From positions 1-25,297 of the forward strand of contig JAGFNK010000691.1 in assembly GCA_025769875.1 (NCBI GenBank): a DNA stretch of 25,297 nt. Reading direction: 5' to 3'. The translations under genes were made by a program, and so were the position numbers. Every line of letters starts with the position of its first letter. The first letter of the stretch is position 1. Below are positions 8,810-18,423 of the stretch, piece by piece. The notes below the pieces were generated by a model. It saw only the letters and a program-made list of their open reading frames with translations, was not told the DNA's origin and made no database searches. Source of the stretch: Russula earlei. Its lineage: Eukaryota; Basidiomycota; Agaricomycetes; Russulales; Russulaceae.

Positions 8810-10349
8810 TGCTTGGTACACTTCCATGCCTCTGTCACCACCAAGGCTGTATCTTTCCTCCATTGTCCATTGACTATCTTGAGTTCATAATTGTCCTTCC
8901 ATTGTCTCAGAAGTCTTGCTCCTTCTTCCTTTCTTTGGTCAAGTTTGACTCTTTCTTCCATGGCAGTAACTTCTAGAACTTGAACGAAGAGCTCATCTGG
9001 TAAGGTGGTGATTTCTTCCTTTTCCAGAACATCTGATCTGTAGTCTGGTCTTCTTGATAGTCCATCTGCTCTATTCCTTTTTCCTGGCTGGTGTCGCAAT
9101 TCCAGATTGTACTGTGCCACTATGGGGAGATATCTTGCTACTCGGTCCCTCAGTTTTTGAGGTTCTCAATAGTACATCAAATTTTTGTGATCCGTAAAGA
9201 CCACTACCTTATGTGGTGATCCAAGCAAGAGATGTCTCCAGTTTTTAAGGGCGGCGACCAGTGCTAAGAATTCTCTATCCCATACTGCATAGTTTCGTTC
9301 TGCTGAATTTAAGGTTCAGGAATAATATTCCACTTCTCTCCTTATTTGATCTTCATCATATTGATAGAGAATGGCCCCTAAAGCATAGGATGAAGCATCG
9401 ACATCCAAGATGAACTGCTTTTTGAAGTTTGGTTGCCAGAGTATAGGATCACTTGTGATTGCTTTGATCAATTTATCTAGAGCCTCTTGGCATTCATCTG
9501 TCCATTGGAAAGGGACCCCTTTCTTGAGTAAACATGTGATAGGCAGGGCTATGGTTGAGAAGTTTGGTATGAAGGGTCGATGATACCCTATCATTCCTAA
9601 GGTTACTTGTATGTCTGTCTTGTCCTTGCAGTCCCTTGGCCATTCGCTTAACCCTTTGATTTTTGAAGGGTCTATTCGTATCCTTCCTTCTTCGGCTATC
9701 CATCCCAAGACTTCTATTCTTTCCTTCTCAAACTTGCACTTGGATACTTTTAAAAAGTATGAGTTTTGTTCCATTATGTCCAGAAATTCATGTATGATTT
9801 GTTGATGTAGAGCATGAGTCCCTTTAGTGGTCATGACAATCCAGTCATCCAGATAATTGGCAATATATTTTTGAAGCAGTGATTGAAAATCTCTTCTCAT
9901 AGAACACGAGAAGTATGCTGGGGCATTCCTTAGTCCGAATTGCATTACTCTTGGAATGTAAGTTCCCATAGGTGTTTTGAAGGCTGCTTTTGACTGGTCT
10001 TCTTCTGTAATCCTCATATTGTTATATCCTTTGACTATGTCAAACTTCAAAAACAGTCCGTTGTTCTGAATTCTCTCCATGATTCTTTGAATACTTTCCA
10101 AGGTATCATTGTCTGGTATCGTCCATTGGTTTAACTTTTGGTAGTCAATGATTAGCCTTTTTTCTTTACTGTCCATTTTGCCAATAATGAATACTGGTGA
10201 CACATAGTTGGAGGCTCCAGGTTTGATGTATCCTTTGTCGAGTTCTTCTTCAAGGTATTTCCTCAAGTATTCCTTTTCTTCTTGAGACAGAGGATAAATT
10301 TTACAATCCAAGGATCTAGGTGCATCAGGGAATAGGTTTATCTTCATGT
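8810..10349 (-). pseudogene. pol: Element B pol: reverse transcriptase and RNase H
   Basis: RT motifs on the minus strand: SNYVSPVFIIGKMDSKEKRL, FLKFDIVKGYNNMRI, AAFKTPMGTYIPRVMQFGL, the catalytic NYLDD (9841-9858) and VLGWIAEEGRI. RNase H follows with LDVDASSYALGAI, RNYAVWDREFLAL and FTDHKNLMYY, then the connecting LRHQPGKRNRADGLSRRPDY. TGA stops at 9316 (Ser-Arg-Thr-Leu expected) and 9166 (Tyr-Arg-Glu-Pro expected) are at conserved Arg positions in an otherwise open frame of over 500 codons. Continuous with the protease segment upstream. Confidence 0.92.
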
Positions 10350-11043
10350 CTTCTTCTCTACTAGGAGGGAAGCATGAAGAAGCCTCTTTAGAAAAGACTT
10401 TTGCATGTCACTGATATTCTTTGGGCAAATCTTCTTCTGTTAATTTTTGAGCCTTCAAATTTTGGTCCCTAGCCCATTCTTGAGCTAAGCTAGTCTTTTG
10501 TATATATAAGGCTTGATCCTCTTTGGGCCTTCCGCATTTCTTGACCACTTTTAGTTGCAAAGATTTGATATGGAGGTCAAGGTACTTGAGTCGTGCACTT
10601 TCTAGGTGCAAGGATCCTTCCTTAAGTTCTCCCTTCTTCCAATCCATAGTTGGTTCAAACTCCCAGAGGAAGGGGTACCCTAATATGACTTGGTCTCCTC
10701 CCAGGGACATGATGTAAAACTTCTGTAATTTGTTCTTTTGGTTATAGTGGACCCTAAGCCAACAGAAATGTTTCAGTTCCCCTTTCTTGTTTTCTGTCCC
10801 ATCAACATTTTGGACCATCATTGGTTCTCGAAGAACTTGTCTTCCTATTCCTAGTCTTTTCCAAGTTTCTTCATCCAGGAAGTTTTCTGTTGCTCCACTG
10901 TCTAGTAGAGCCTTCTCCGTGGCCACTCCTCCTGCCGTGTGAAATGAGAAGGGGACATTCATAGTTGCAATTCTCCTAATGTACATGGTGCGAGTTACTG
11001 CTGCCCTCAGTCTGGCCATCGACCTTGGGCTTATCAAAAATCC
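10350..11043 (-). pseudogene. pol: Element B pol: protease and linker
   Basis: Pol opens in the -1 frame relative to gag at GGATTTTT (11036-11043). The aspartic protease motif ALLDSGATENF is followed by VILGYPFLWEFEPTMDWKKG, the conserved second half of retroviral-type proteases. A TGA at 10408-10410 interrupts the linker before RT where CGA (Arg) is likely (YQRHAKVF). The protease would cleave the Gag-Pol polyprotein in the particle. Confidence 0.88.
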
Positions 11044-12890
11044 TCATCAGCCATTATTTTGTCCAAAAAGGCATGCTTTTCTTCTGTCTTCATTCCTTTA
11101 ATAGCTGCCATGATACTATTGATGTCATAGGCAGGGGGCTGTTCTTCTTCTTTAGAGCTCTTCGCAGGTTCGTCTTCTTCTGCTTTGGTGGTGCGAGCCT
11201 TGACATCTTTCCATTTTTGTTTAGGGTCATCTTTCTTTTTCCTCTGGGGGCATTGACAGCTCATGTGCCCAACCTTTTTGCATATAAAGCATTTCCCTTC
11301 CGCTTGTAGCTTCTTCCTTTCTTCTTCACTAAGCCTTGAAGTGGCTTTGACCACAACCACATCCATAGCATTAGGATCTTTTTTGGCTTTCTTCTCTTTC
11401 CAATTCCTGAGTCATTGTGCTCTAGAACTCAGGTTCCCAGATGTGCCTAAGGCATTTTTCATTTCATTCAGGGCTGCCACCTCTTCTCTTGCTATGGTTT
11501 GCCATGCATCTAGGTTTGCAGCTGCAGGTAGGGGCCTTCTTTGGAGAATCATGGCATGTAAGTTTCTTCAAAGCCCATCTCTGAATAATTTGACCATTCC
11601 TTGAGTATTTCTAGGCCATCCAGACATGAGTAGGTATTGGTTAAAGGTTGCAATGTAGTCATCCAATTCTCCTTCCTTCATAGTGAGTTGTTGGATGTTC
11701 ATTGTGGCATCTTCTATAGTGGTACTGTCATGCCACTGATTTAGGAAGTCCGTTGAGAAGAGGTACCACAGATCTTCATCCTCTCAAAGGTGAGTTGGTG
11801 CCAATTGGTTTACGTGGTCCCCTTGTACTCTTCTTATCAAGGTTTCCAGTTGTTGGATTACCCATCCATTGACTTTATTCCCTTTTATAAAGGACAAGGT
11901 GCAGGCTACCCTCTTGTATGGCACCATCATGATGCTGCTTTGGGAATTCATGATCCTATACAATTCAAATTCTTTCATGAACTGTATAGTCTTCTTCCTA
12001 TTTCCTGTGAACATTGCTGGTGGCTGTCCTCTAATTGATCCTGTTCCTCCAGGGACTCCTTGAGCTGGTCCAGGGATCACTGCTTGGGGTGGGCCTCCTC
12101 CAGGCGGTACTCCTCCTGGGGGTCCCCCTGGCCCTCCTCCTCCTCCACCTGGCGCTCCTCCATCTGGTGGATCTCCTCCTTGTTGTACATTGGGGACTAA
12201 CATTGGTCCATGATGAGTGGCATACAAATTCCCACATGTTGAATGGGTGGTTTGTGTTGCTATTTGAGTGGTAGTAGCCATTATTTCAGTTGCTGCTTGC
12301 GTCAAATCTATGGCTGTGGCAAAGCGTTCGGTGAGCTCGTCTATTGGCTCCTTGTTCTTTTTGATTACTGGAGTATCTTCAGGAGATTCTGATTTCTTCA
12401 TCTCACTGACACTTGTGATAGATATGTCTCACTCCGGTTCGCTCCTAATCAACCACCTGGTGGTATAGGGCCTAGTTTTGGTTCCTAAACCAAATTCTTC
12501 TGGGTTGGCAATGAAGTTGTCTTCTAGCACATAAAACCCATCCTTGTCCCAATCAATGAAATACCAGTGATTGTTTATGTATTCTGTGGGTCAGAGTTCA
12601 TTGTTGAATTGAACGTTGAAGAATCCTCCTTCTGGTTTTTCAGTAGGATGCCACCGTGCTCCTACTCCAGTCAAGGAAAGGTTTTGGAGATCTCAAGTTC
12701 TTCCTTTGAATCGTGCATATCGTTTTCCGTTACTTCCTGTCTTGAATGGAGTGTTGATTGAATCTGACTCCAGTTTTGCCCAACTTTCAGTTATGATACC
12801 GACAAGTTCGTTCTCAGCAAAACTACCAATGGGTTTGACTATGTTCTATATCCTTCTTTTCCAGGATATAAAGTCTTTGGGGAGTTCCTA
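11034..12890 (-). pseudogene. gag: Element B gag (capsid and nucleocapsid)
   Basis: The N-terminal domain contains HWYFIDWDKDGFYVLEDNF; then comes an acidic stretch, a Gly/Pro-rich hinge (about 12050-12180), a capsid region (NRKKTIQFMKEFELYRIM, VNGWVIQQLETL, MKEGELDDYIATFNQYL) and a zinc knuckle, CFICKKVGHMSCQC, near 11250. It ends DEDF-stop at 11034. TGA stops at 12693, 12591, 12429, 11784, 11568 and 11412 are all in one frame and all fit CGA to TGA; a TAG lies further upstream near 12850. The exact start is not clear; the frame begins close to the primer-binding site. Confidence 0.82.
11036..11043 (-). promoter_or_regulatory. Candidate -1 frameshift site, element B gag/pol
   Basis: GGATTTTT with gag codons GAT TTT TGA (stop at 11034-11036). 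The -1 frame reads GGA TTT TTG ATA into pol. Confidence 0.5.
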
Positions 12891-12969
12891 ATTGACACAG
12901 GCTCCTCCCTATGACTACTTCTGCGTAAGTTGGGATCCGAATTTTGCTCCTACTTGGTGCAAAGGTAAG

Positions 12970-12982
12970 TACGCTCGACTTA
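12970..12982 (-). other. Element B primer-binding site, self-priming type
   Basis: Directly abuts the 5' LTR. TACGCTCGACTTA on the plus strand is the exact reverse complement of 13181-13193 inside the LTR, where the mRNA 5' end is predicted (34 bases after the start of TATAAATA). No match to a tRNA 3' end is apparent. This is the Tf1/sushi arrangement in which the mRNA 5' end folds back as the primer. Confidence 0.75.
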
Positions 12983-13181
12983 TGTTAAGATCTGACCGAT
13001 CTTGTGACCGACTCTTTTAACAAAAGAGTTGCTTGATATAGTTCAAGCATTAGACTTCGAATCCTTTGATATTATCTCAGGAAGATTGGATGTAAGAGAA
13101 GAGAAGGGCCTCTTTCAAATAGAGTCGCACTTATAGTTTGTTTAGAGTGATAGACAAGCTGAATATGTTGTCGAAAAGAGT

Positions 13182-13227
13182 AAGTCGAGCGTAAGGCTCG
13201 ACTTCTTGGTACTACAGACTATTTATA
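13182..13227 (-). promoter_or_regulatory. Core promoter and start-site hairpin of element B
   Basis: TATAAATA (minus strand, 13227-13220) is followed by a perfect inverted repeat on 13182-13204: 9-base arms AAGTCGAGC and GCTCGACTT, 5-base loop. The start of the PBS-complementary segment is exactly 34 bases from the first T of the TATA box. Confidence 0.7.
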
Positions 13228-13333
13228 CAATATCTCGATAACTGCTGATCCGATTAGTACAAAACTTGGGATGCATATAGCTAAGAACCAGTAGTATCCA
13301 AATACGGAGAGCGCAATTCGAGAATGTTAGAAA

Positions 13334-13351
13334 TGACTCACATGTGAGTCA
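13334..13351. promoter_or_regulatory. 18-bp palindrome with two AP-1/Gcn4-like sites (right LTR of B)
   Basis: TGACTCACATGTGAGTCA, a perfect palindrome. It is the counterpart of 5337-5354 with two central differences that keep the symmetry. Confidence 0.5.
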
Positions 13352-13512
13352 TTCTTTTCTAGTATCTGTCATGAATCAGTAAGCAGTGAGTAAGCTATTA
13401 CTAATCAGGATCAGTAAGCAATCACTAAGCCAGATCAATAAGCAGACATATGAGTAATCACAGATGAATCAGCAAAACAGGTGACAGTCAGAGAAACACA
13501 AGAATCCTAACA

Positions 13513-13517
13513 TTCCG
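13513..13517. repeat. Target-site duplication of element B, right copy
   Basis: TTCCG, paired with TTCCA at 4981-4985. Confidence 0.75.
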
Positions 13518-14066
13518 CTAGTTGTTGGGCTATGGTAGTCTTGCATATTTGAGTTTGTAACCATAGTTCGTCTCCTTCTTCCCAGTCTGTCAACGCTTTA
13601 ATCCATGCTGGTGTCTCTTGGTCTCCTGAGAGGGTAATTCTTCCGATCATAGTTCCTTTAGACCAGTTTATTCTTGGGTTGGTTGATTCTAGGAATGGGT
13701 ACCCCAGAATGATGTCGTCTTGTCCTATGTCTGCGACTAGGAATTGATGTGTGTGTCTTTGTCCTAGTAGTTTTAGTTCTAAGTCGACAGTCTGGGTAAT
13801 CTTTCCCAGACGATTAAGCATTCCATCAATGTTTTTAATGTTTCTGGCTGGGATCAATTTTCTCGTTTGTAGGTGTAGTTCCTTTGTCAATTTGGGAGAT
13901 ATGAAGGATTCAGTGGCTCCACTGTCTATCAGAGCTTTTCTTTCAGCTTTGTTCGATCCAATGTAATAGTAGTCATCACTGATATTGACTTTCTTTGAGA
14001 CTTGTACATGGAATCAATACCTAAAGCTCGAGCAATCGCCGTTATGCTCAAGCGTCCGAAAAATCC
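13518..14066 (-). pseudogene. pol: Element A pol: protease segment
   Basis: The motif ALIDSGATESF (Asp-Ser-Gly around 13918-13926) and DDIILGYPFLESTNPRINW define a retroviral-type aspartic protease. The stretch then reads LQTQICKTTIAQQLAE up to the insertion of B and continues in frame at 4985. The upstream -1 frame from GGATTTTT (14059-14066) is open for about 45 codons but must shift once, near 13990, to reach the protease frame, so one indel is present; the protease frame also has a TGA just upstream. Confidence 0.85.
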
Positions 14067-15790
14067 TCTTCTTTATCCTCATCATCTCCCATTAAGGTTT
14101 TAATGAAGGTTTCTCTATCTTTCACAGAGAGTCCCTTTGCTGTCTTTGCCAATTTGACGGCCGCATCTTCTTCAATAACCTCTATGATAGGGGATTTGGT
14201 CATAGTGGTGGCTGTGTCAGTGGCGCGTGTGCAAATTATTTCTCGTTTGGGTTTCATTGGGCAGTCATGGGCCAAGTGTCCCCTTAGGGAACAGTGGAAG
14301 CATCTTCCTTCTTCTTGATGTTTCTGTTTCTCAGCTTCCATGATTGCTTTGCGAGTGGCACCCACACTGGTATCCATCGCATTCGGATTGCGTGGTGGAA
14401 GGCATGGGCATGCGGGTGTAGCGTTGCCTTGATGATTACCGCGATTGGCCCAGGCTGAGTTAACAAGTCATCCCCAGGGTCTATTGTTCTGGGGTTGGTT
14501 GAAGTTGCGCCTGTGTGTGCTGGAATGGTCAGATAGAATTGCACGTTTGCGCATCCAGACCCTGTGATGCTTCTGTGCTGCTGCAACCTAGTCTGCAAAT
14601 GGGGTGGGGTCTTTGAGATTGAGACACAACTTGACCAAAGACCGTGGGAGTCCCCATGCGAACAGTCTCATGACTGTTGGCTTGTCGACATCAAGTCCAG
14701 CCCGTCTTGTCAGTAATTAGAACTCGGATACGTAGTTGTCTAGAAGGCCATCTTTCATCTTCAGTTCTTTGAGTTTATCTTGGGCCTTTTCGCATTCCAC
14801 ATAGTTGGTAAACATGCAACAGAACTGTTGTCGCAGCGCTTCCCACGCAGTAAGCCTGAGTGGTACATTGGTGGGGTCGACTTGTGCATCTTCAAGCTAT
14901 TGGTCCATGGCTTTGAGCCATCCTTCGACTTTGGGTCCCTTCATCAGTGAGAGAAAGTAAGCACCTTTTTTGGTAGGATCTTTAGCAATTTTTCTGTCAT
15001 GGTTCATAGACATGAACCTATTGAACATGACTAGGAACATGTGTGTTCATGCATGGTTGCCATTGAAGAACTTGGAGGGAATTCCCTCGAGTTTTCCATT
15101 GTCGGATCCGCACGTGTCACGATCGCAGTCAGTTTGTCCAAAGAAGTCATCGGGGTTGGGGTTGGGGTTGGGGCTCAGAGGTTGGTTCCTATGTCCTCCA
15201 AGTCCTGAAAAGGAGGGGCAGAAGGGAGCTTGCGCCATTCCAGATGATGCAGGTTGAGGTTTGGTTGACTCAGGCTTGGTGGTGGTGGCAAAAATGTTTG
15301 TCGTCATTGTGGGTTCGAGCTCCATTGGGGTGTCGGTGGGTGGAGCGGGTCCAGGCGTCGGAGCATGGCTTGGGGCCTTCAAGCTGGGGAGGGGTTCTCC
15401 TGAAGCTGTTAGTGTTGTGATGTTAATACCTCTGAGAGGGCTTTGTTGGAGTCTGAAGGCTGAGCGAGCGACACGTGTCACTTCCCAAGTGTCGCTGCGT
15501 CTCGCGATCTTGAACCAAAGGCCAAAGAGGTGACCTAGGGCTACTTTGGCACCCTTCCAGTTGACATAGTAACCGGTCCAGGATATGCCGTCTGTACGTA
15601 TTGTATAGAATTCGATGCCATCATCGAACATGGTCATGCTGGGAACATTTTTCTCTTGATCAGGAAGCAATTCAAAAGGGCATTTGAGGGCTGCCAGTCC
15701 TTCAATAGTTGGTGTGCTGAGCCCTTTGGTCTTCCAATCTCGGGTCGTAGTCATGTTGGAGAAACTGATATATATTTGTTTTGTGAGCAT
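14048..15790 (-). pseudogene. gag: Element A gag (capsid and nucleocapsid)
   Basis: A single frame runs from ATG (15788-15790; a second ATG at 15752-15754) to TGA at 14048. The N-terminal domain contains TDGISWTGYYVNWKG; a Pro/Thr-rich linker follows, then a capsid region with MKGPKVEGWLKAMDQ, LKMKDGLLDNYVSEF and GLDVDKPTVMRLFAWGLP, and one zinc knuckle, CFHCSLRGHLAHDC. In-frame stops: TGA 15047, TAG 14897, TAA 14717, TAG 14588 (Trp expected in ADWVAAAQ) and TGA 14468. Most are explained by C to T changes on one strand or the other. The acidic C-terminus overlaps pol. Confidence 0.85.
14059..14066 (-). promoter_or_regulatory. Candidate -1 frameshift site, element A gag/pol
   Basis: GGATTTTT on the minus strand with gag codons GAT TTT TCG; the -1 frame continues open into pol. 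The same string lies at the gag end of elements B and C. Confidence 0.45.
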
Positions 15791-15817
15791 GCAGTCCGGG
15801 GTCAAGGGTTCAGAGGA

Positions 15818-15828
15818 AAGCTTGTTCT
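15818..15828 (-). other. Element A primer-binding site, self-priming type
   Basis: AAGCTTGTTCT on the plus strand, two bases inside the 5' LTR, is the exact reverse complement of 16093-16103 in the LTR. That segment begins exactly 34 bases after the start of TATATAAA, the same spacing as in element B. No tRNA match is apparent. Confidence 0.72.
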
Positions 15829-15830
15829 AA

Positions 15831-16157
15831 TGTCACTGACTGGGGGCGGTGTTGCTGACAAATCGTTTCAGGCACGAGACATGCACACTGAGTTGAGCGA
15901 GATGACAAGTTCTCGCAAAGTTCGGGGATCTCGGTGACAACACAGCAAGTGCTAGTGTGTACCATGGAGAGGAAGTATAACATATAAGTCTTTGCACCTG
16001 AAGACTTAGAGAAATGAAAGGATTTCTGAGGTGACTGCTTGATTCCCTGCAAGCCTACAGTTCTGAAGCTGAATCCAGTGATATTTCACAAGAGAACAAG
16101 CTTAGGGCTTGTTCTCTTCTACTGACAGGTTTATATAGACAGATATGTCCTATATCA
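15831..16157 (-). repeat. Element A 5' LTR (327 bp, right boundary debatable)
   Basis: Starts TGTCACTGAC beside the PBS and, by alignment with the partial 3' LTR, ends ATATCA at 16157. This gives a very short U3 (TATA box about 20 bases from the LTR edge). An alternative end at 16322, GTGACA, would give a 492-bp LTR with 6-base inverted termini and a normal U3, but then the 3' copy would have lost its U3 exactly beside a polypurine tract. Confidence 0.65.
16091..16137 (-). promoter_or_regulatory. Core promoter and start-site hairpin of element A
   Basis: TATATAAA on the minus strand (16137-16130) is followed by a perfect inverted repeat at 16091-16117: 11-base arms AGAGAACAAGC and GCTTGTTCTCT, 5-base loop. 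Confidence 0.7.
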
Positions 16158-16322
16158 AATAGTGGACATGAGGTAGCAACGAGACAATCAGAACACAAAC
16201 ACACTGGAAGGTGGTGGTACATGCGAGGCTAATGAGTTGTGAGAACGCATGAGAATCGTGAGGCCTTTCCGGGTAGGCTTGTCTGGTTGCCGGTCCGGTC
16301 CAAGGAGCCGGTACTTGTGACA
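16158..16322. other. Unassigned segment between element A and the ORF1 fragment
   Basis: 165 bases with no coding signal. It ends GTGACA directly against the truncated ORF1 copy. On the minus strand it opens TGTCACAAGTACCGG, which looks like an LTR start. It is either the end of another LTR into which element A inserted, or the true U3 of element A's LTR. Confidence 0.4.
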
Positions 16323-17569
16323 CACTTAGTCAACTCCTGCCACCAGCATGACAACAACTATTATATTGGCAACTTGCTCAAGCAAAGAACATCCAAGGAC
16401 AACCAGTTGATTATCAATCCCTGCGCTCTAGCGAATTGAACCTTTGGACCAGAATCATCCAGCCACGTCACCATCTCATTGTTAATTCTTTAAGGACAGG
16501 GTATCACCTGTTTTATTTAGGTTGGACATACATCAGCTACTATCGTCTCACTGTCCAGTTCTATCACCTACACCTCAACAGAATACAAAGGGAAAACCAA
16601 TCTTACGTCCAACTTGCTGATGTACCAGGAATACACAACACCTTCAATTGGGAAACTAACTCGTGGTTATACAACGCAGACTACAATCAACCTTGGGCAA
16701 TTACCAGCCCAGACACCTCATATACTGGTCCCCCTGCATACTATTCTGTCCCAGCAATCCTAGAAACCTCAAGTCTTGCCCCTTGACCCCTCACACCAAT
16801 TCAAACCACCGTCCCAACTAGCCGAAATGTTGGTCTGCCAGCACAGAAGATACTGAGTCAAATCCATGGACAGTAAGGTGTAACTGCAAAACAGAGTATT
16901 GCACATGCAACTTTCAACCAGATACACCTCCTACTCCTGATGGAATTACCTTGTGGATGCCAGGTGATTACCACCTCCCCATTTGATAAATCTGGCTCCT
17001 CGACACAGGAGACGTGCATCATCCCAATGACCCCCTGAGAGAGAAACAGTTCCCAACGCAAGAGGATTTCTTGTTGAAAGACCATTACCTCCTACCCCTC
17101 CTGATGCCTACTTACCCTTGTTTACCAATTGTATTCCTACCCCTGTTGTACCTATCCAACCCTTTGCGTCACCCCTCATTGAATCCCCTGATAGTGCCGA
17201 TGTTAGGAGTACTGATTTACACTGCTACTTACCAGAACAATCCTTCTTAGCATTAAACCTACCTATGCATTCAAGGAGAGAGTTAATTGAATTCAAGAGT
17301 TATTGTACCCAAGCTTGGCATCAACGACTGACACACTTTATAGTTTACAAACACCCCATCAAGGAAATAAGTGACTTTGCCATCTCTCCAGCAGAATTTG
17401 AAGGATATCTGTGGAAAACCCAAGTAGTTCTAACACAAAGCAGCATCACTGAAGAATACTCCCGAATCCAATTAAGAAGACACCAAGGAAGACCTGATAC
17501 CATTCGACTGAAACCAGCCTACACCATTGCATATCATTGGAACAGCGGCCATTGGACTATAACAGTCGT
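16323..17569 (+). pseudogene. ORF1a/ORF1b, truncated paralogue (copy 1)
   Basis: Aligns with 18834-20081 at roughly 90% by eye and is cut at both ends. ORF1a frame: LYWQLAQAKNIQGQPVDY, WTRIIQPRHHLIVNSLR, YYSVPAILE, then a Cys cluster, CNCKTEYCTCNF. ORF1b frame: ERPLPPTPPDAYLPLF, then GYLWKTQVVLTQSSI and GRPDTIRLKPAYTIAY. TGA at 16784-16786 and 17028-17030 correspond to CGA in copy 2. A one-base deletion lies near 16825, and a further TGA near 16350. The right end stops at the LTR of element C. The family is not recognised. Confidence 0.7.
17565..17569. repeat. Presumed target-site duplication of element C, left copy
   Basis: GTCGT adjoins the TGTTATG start of the LTR. The partner copy would lie beyond the right edge of the window, so this is not confirmed. 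Confidence 0.35.
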
Positions 17570-18010
17570 TGTTATGAACCAAGGCCAGGTCCTGACTGTA
17601 GATGGTCCTATTTCACTCAAAAGAGACCTCTCTCATTTTGCATTACCAACTCCCTTCCGTTTTCTGGGCTATCCCTCCTGCAGTGCAAGATATCGCTATT
17701 GCAAAGGCACTATAACACGACCAGGCACCTGTTTCCTAATCGGGTAATCAGCGCGTGGCCACGTCTCCCTACGTCACTATTTGACTTATACAGTCGATAC
17801 CATCCGCTTCAACCCTTAGTTACTTCACTTCTGCTTCACACCTCGTATTCCCCCTAACTGTTACCGAGTGGTTTGGGGTCCGGAAGATGCCGGAACACCT
17901 GAACTAGGGACTGCACTGTTTGCATTATGCGTGCGTCAGATCTTGATCGTTTATGTTCGTTGATATCTCGTTCGGAGCGCGTTGATCGTATCTTTCAGAA
18001 GATGTACTGA

Positions 18011-18141
18011 AGAAGCAATGAATAGCATTGCTTCTGTCCCAGATGTTCCTGTACCGCCACGTACGTCGATTCCTTGATTGGGGAAGCACTTAATGCTTCC
18101 AGCACCGAGATCGTTTACATAGAAGCAACCTCGCTTCTATG
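18011..18141 (+). repeat. Three consecutive perfect hairpins around GAAGCA in U3 of C
   Basis: 18011-18035: arms AGAAGCAATG and CATTGCTTCT, loop 5. 18082-18100: arms GGAAGCA and TGCTTCC, loop 5. 18118-18141: arms CATAGAAGC and GCTTCTATG, loop 6. All arms are perfect, and each contains GAAGC on one side. Confidence 0.75.
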
Positions 18142-18206
18142 AGCCGCCTTTTGCTTCTATAGCACCAACCAGTACTACAGTAGCATGAACCTTATCCCTG
18201 TAGGGC

Positions 18207-18251
18207 TATATAAAGCCTCCAGTAGAAACAGTTGAGCCTTAAGCTCGACTT
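18207..18251 (+). promoter_or_regulatory. Core promoter and start-site hairpin of element C
   Basis: TATATAAA at 18207-18214. The inverted repeat GTTGAGC-CTTAA-GCTCGAC (one G.T pair) has its second arm at about 18241, 34 bases after the TATA start. Unlike A and B, no primer-binding site complementary to it was found after the LTR. Confidence 0.6.
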
Positions 18252-18423
18252 AGTTTGCCAATCCCAAACAGTTGACTCCTACCCCGTCTGCAGAGCCCCT
18301 CTCATCTTGTTGTCATACTCTAGAAGGATCTAAACACTCCTTCCCCTCCACGAGTACTGCTTGCTTGACTCAAGCATATCTGCATTGGTAGGACGTGTTT
18401 ATAGACGCGACCATTGATCTTAT

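Larger units (their letters stand above)
4986..13512 (-). mobile_element. Element B: complete Ty3/gypsy chromovirus, minus strand, nested in A
   Basis: An 8.5-kb element with two 530-bp LTRs, polypurine tract, self-complementary primer-binding site, gag, pol with chromodomain, and ORF3. It is flanked by TTCCA/TTCCG. Its length plus 5 is a multiple of three, and removing it joins the two halves of element A's pol in frame. The two LTRs differ at about 35 of 530 aligned positions by eye with no gaps, so insertion is not recent. Every ORF carries stops or frameshifts, so it is non-autonomous now. Confidence 0.93.
12983..13512 (-). repeat. Element B 5' LTR (530 bp)
   Basis: TGTTAAG...CCTAACA on the plus strand, the same length as the 3' LTR. 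U3 runs from 13512 to about 13194 and R/U5 from there to 12983. Other inverted repeats include ACTCTTTT-AAC-AAAAGAGT near 13011-13029. Confidence 0.95.

Noticed and set aside
15261..15533. Plus-strand open stretches across gag and pol of elements A and B
   Set aside because: They are antisense shadows of the minus-strand coding regions and show no independent motifs.
17570..17747. In-frame continuation of ORF1b copy 1 (VMNQGQVL... to a TAG) as its true C-terminus
   Set aside because: The stretch begins exactly at an LTR terminus that occurs elsewhere without ORF1 (1481), and copy 2 ends before it. It is read-through into the LTR.
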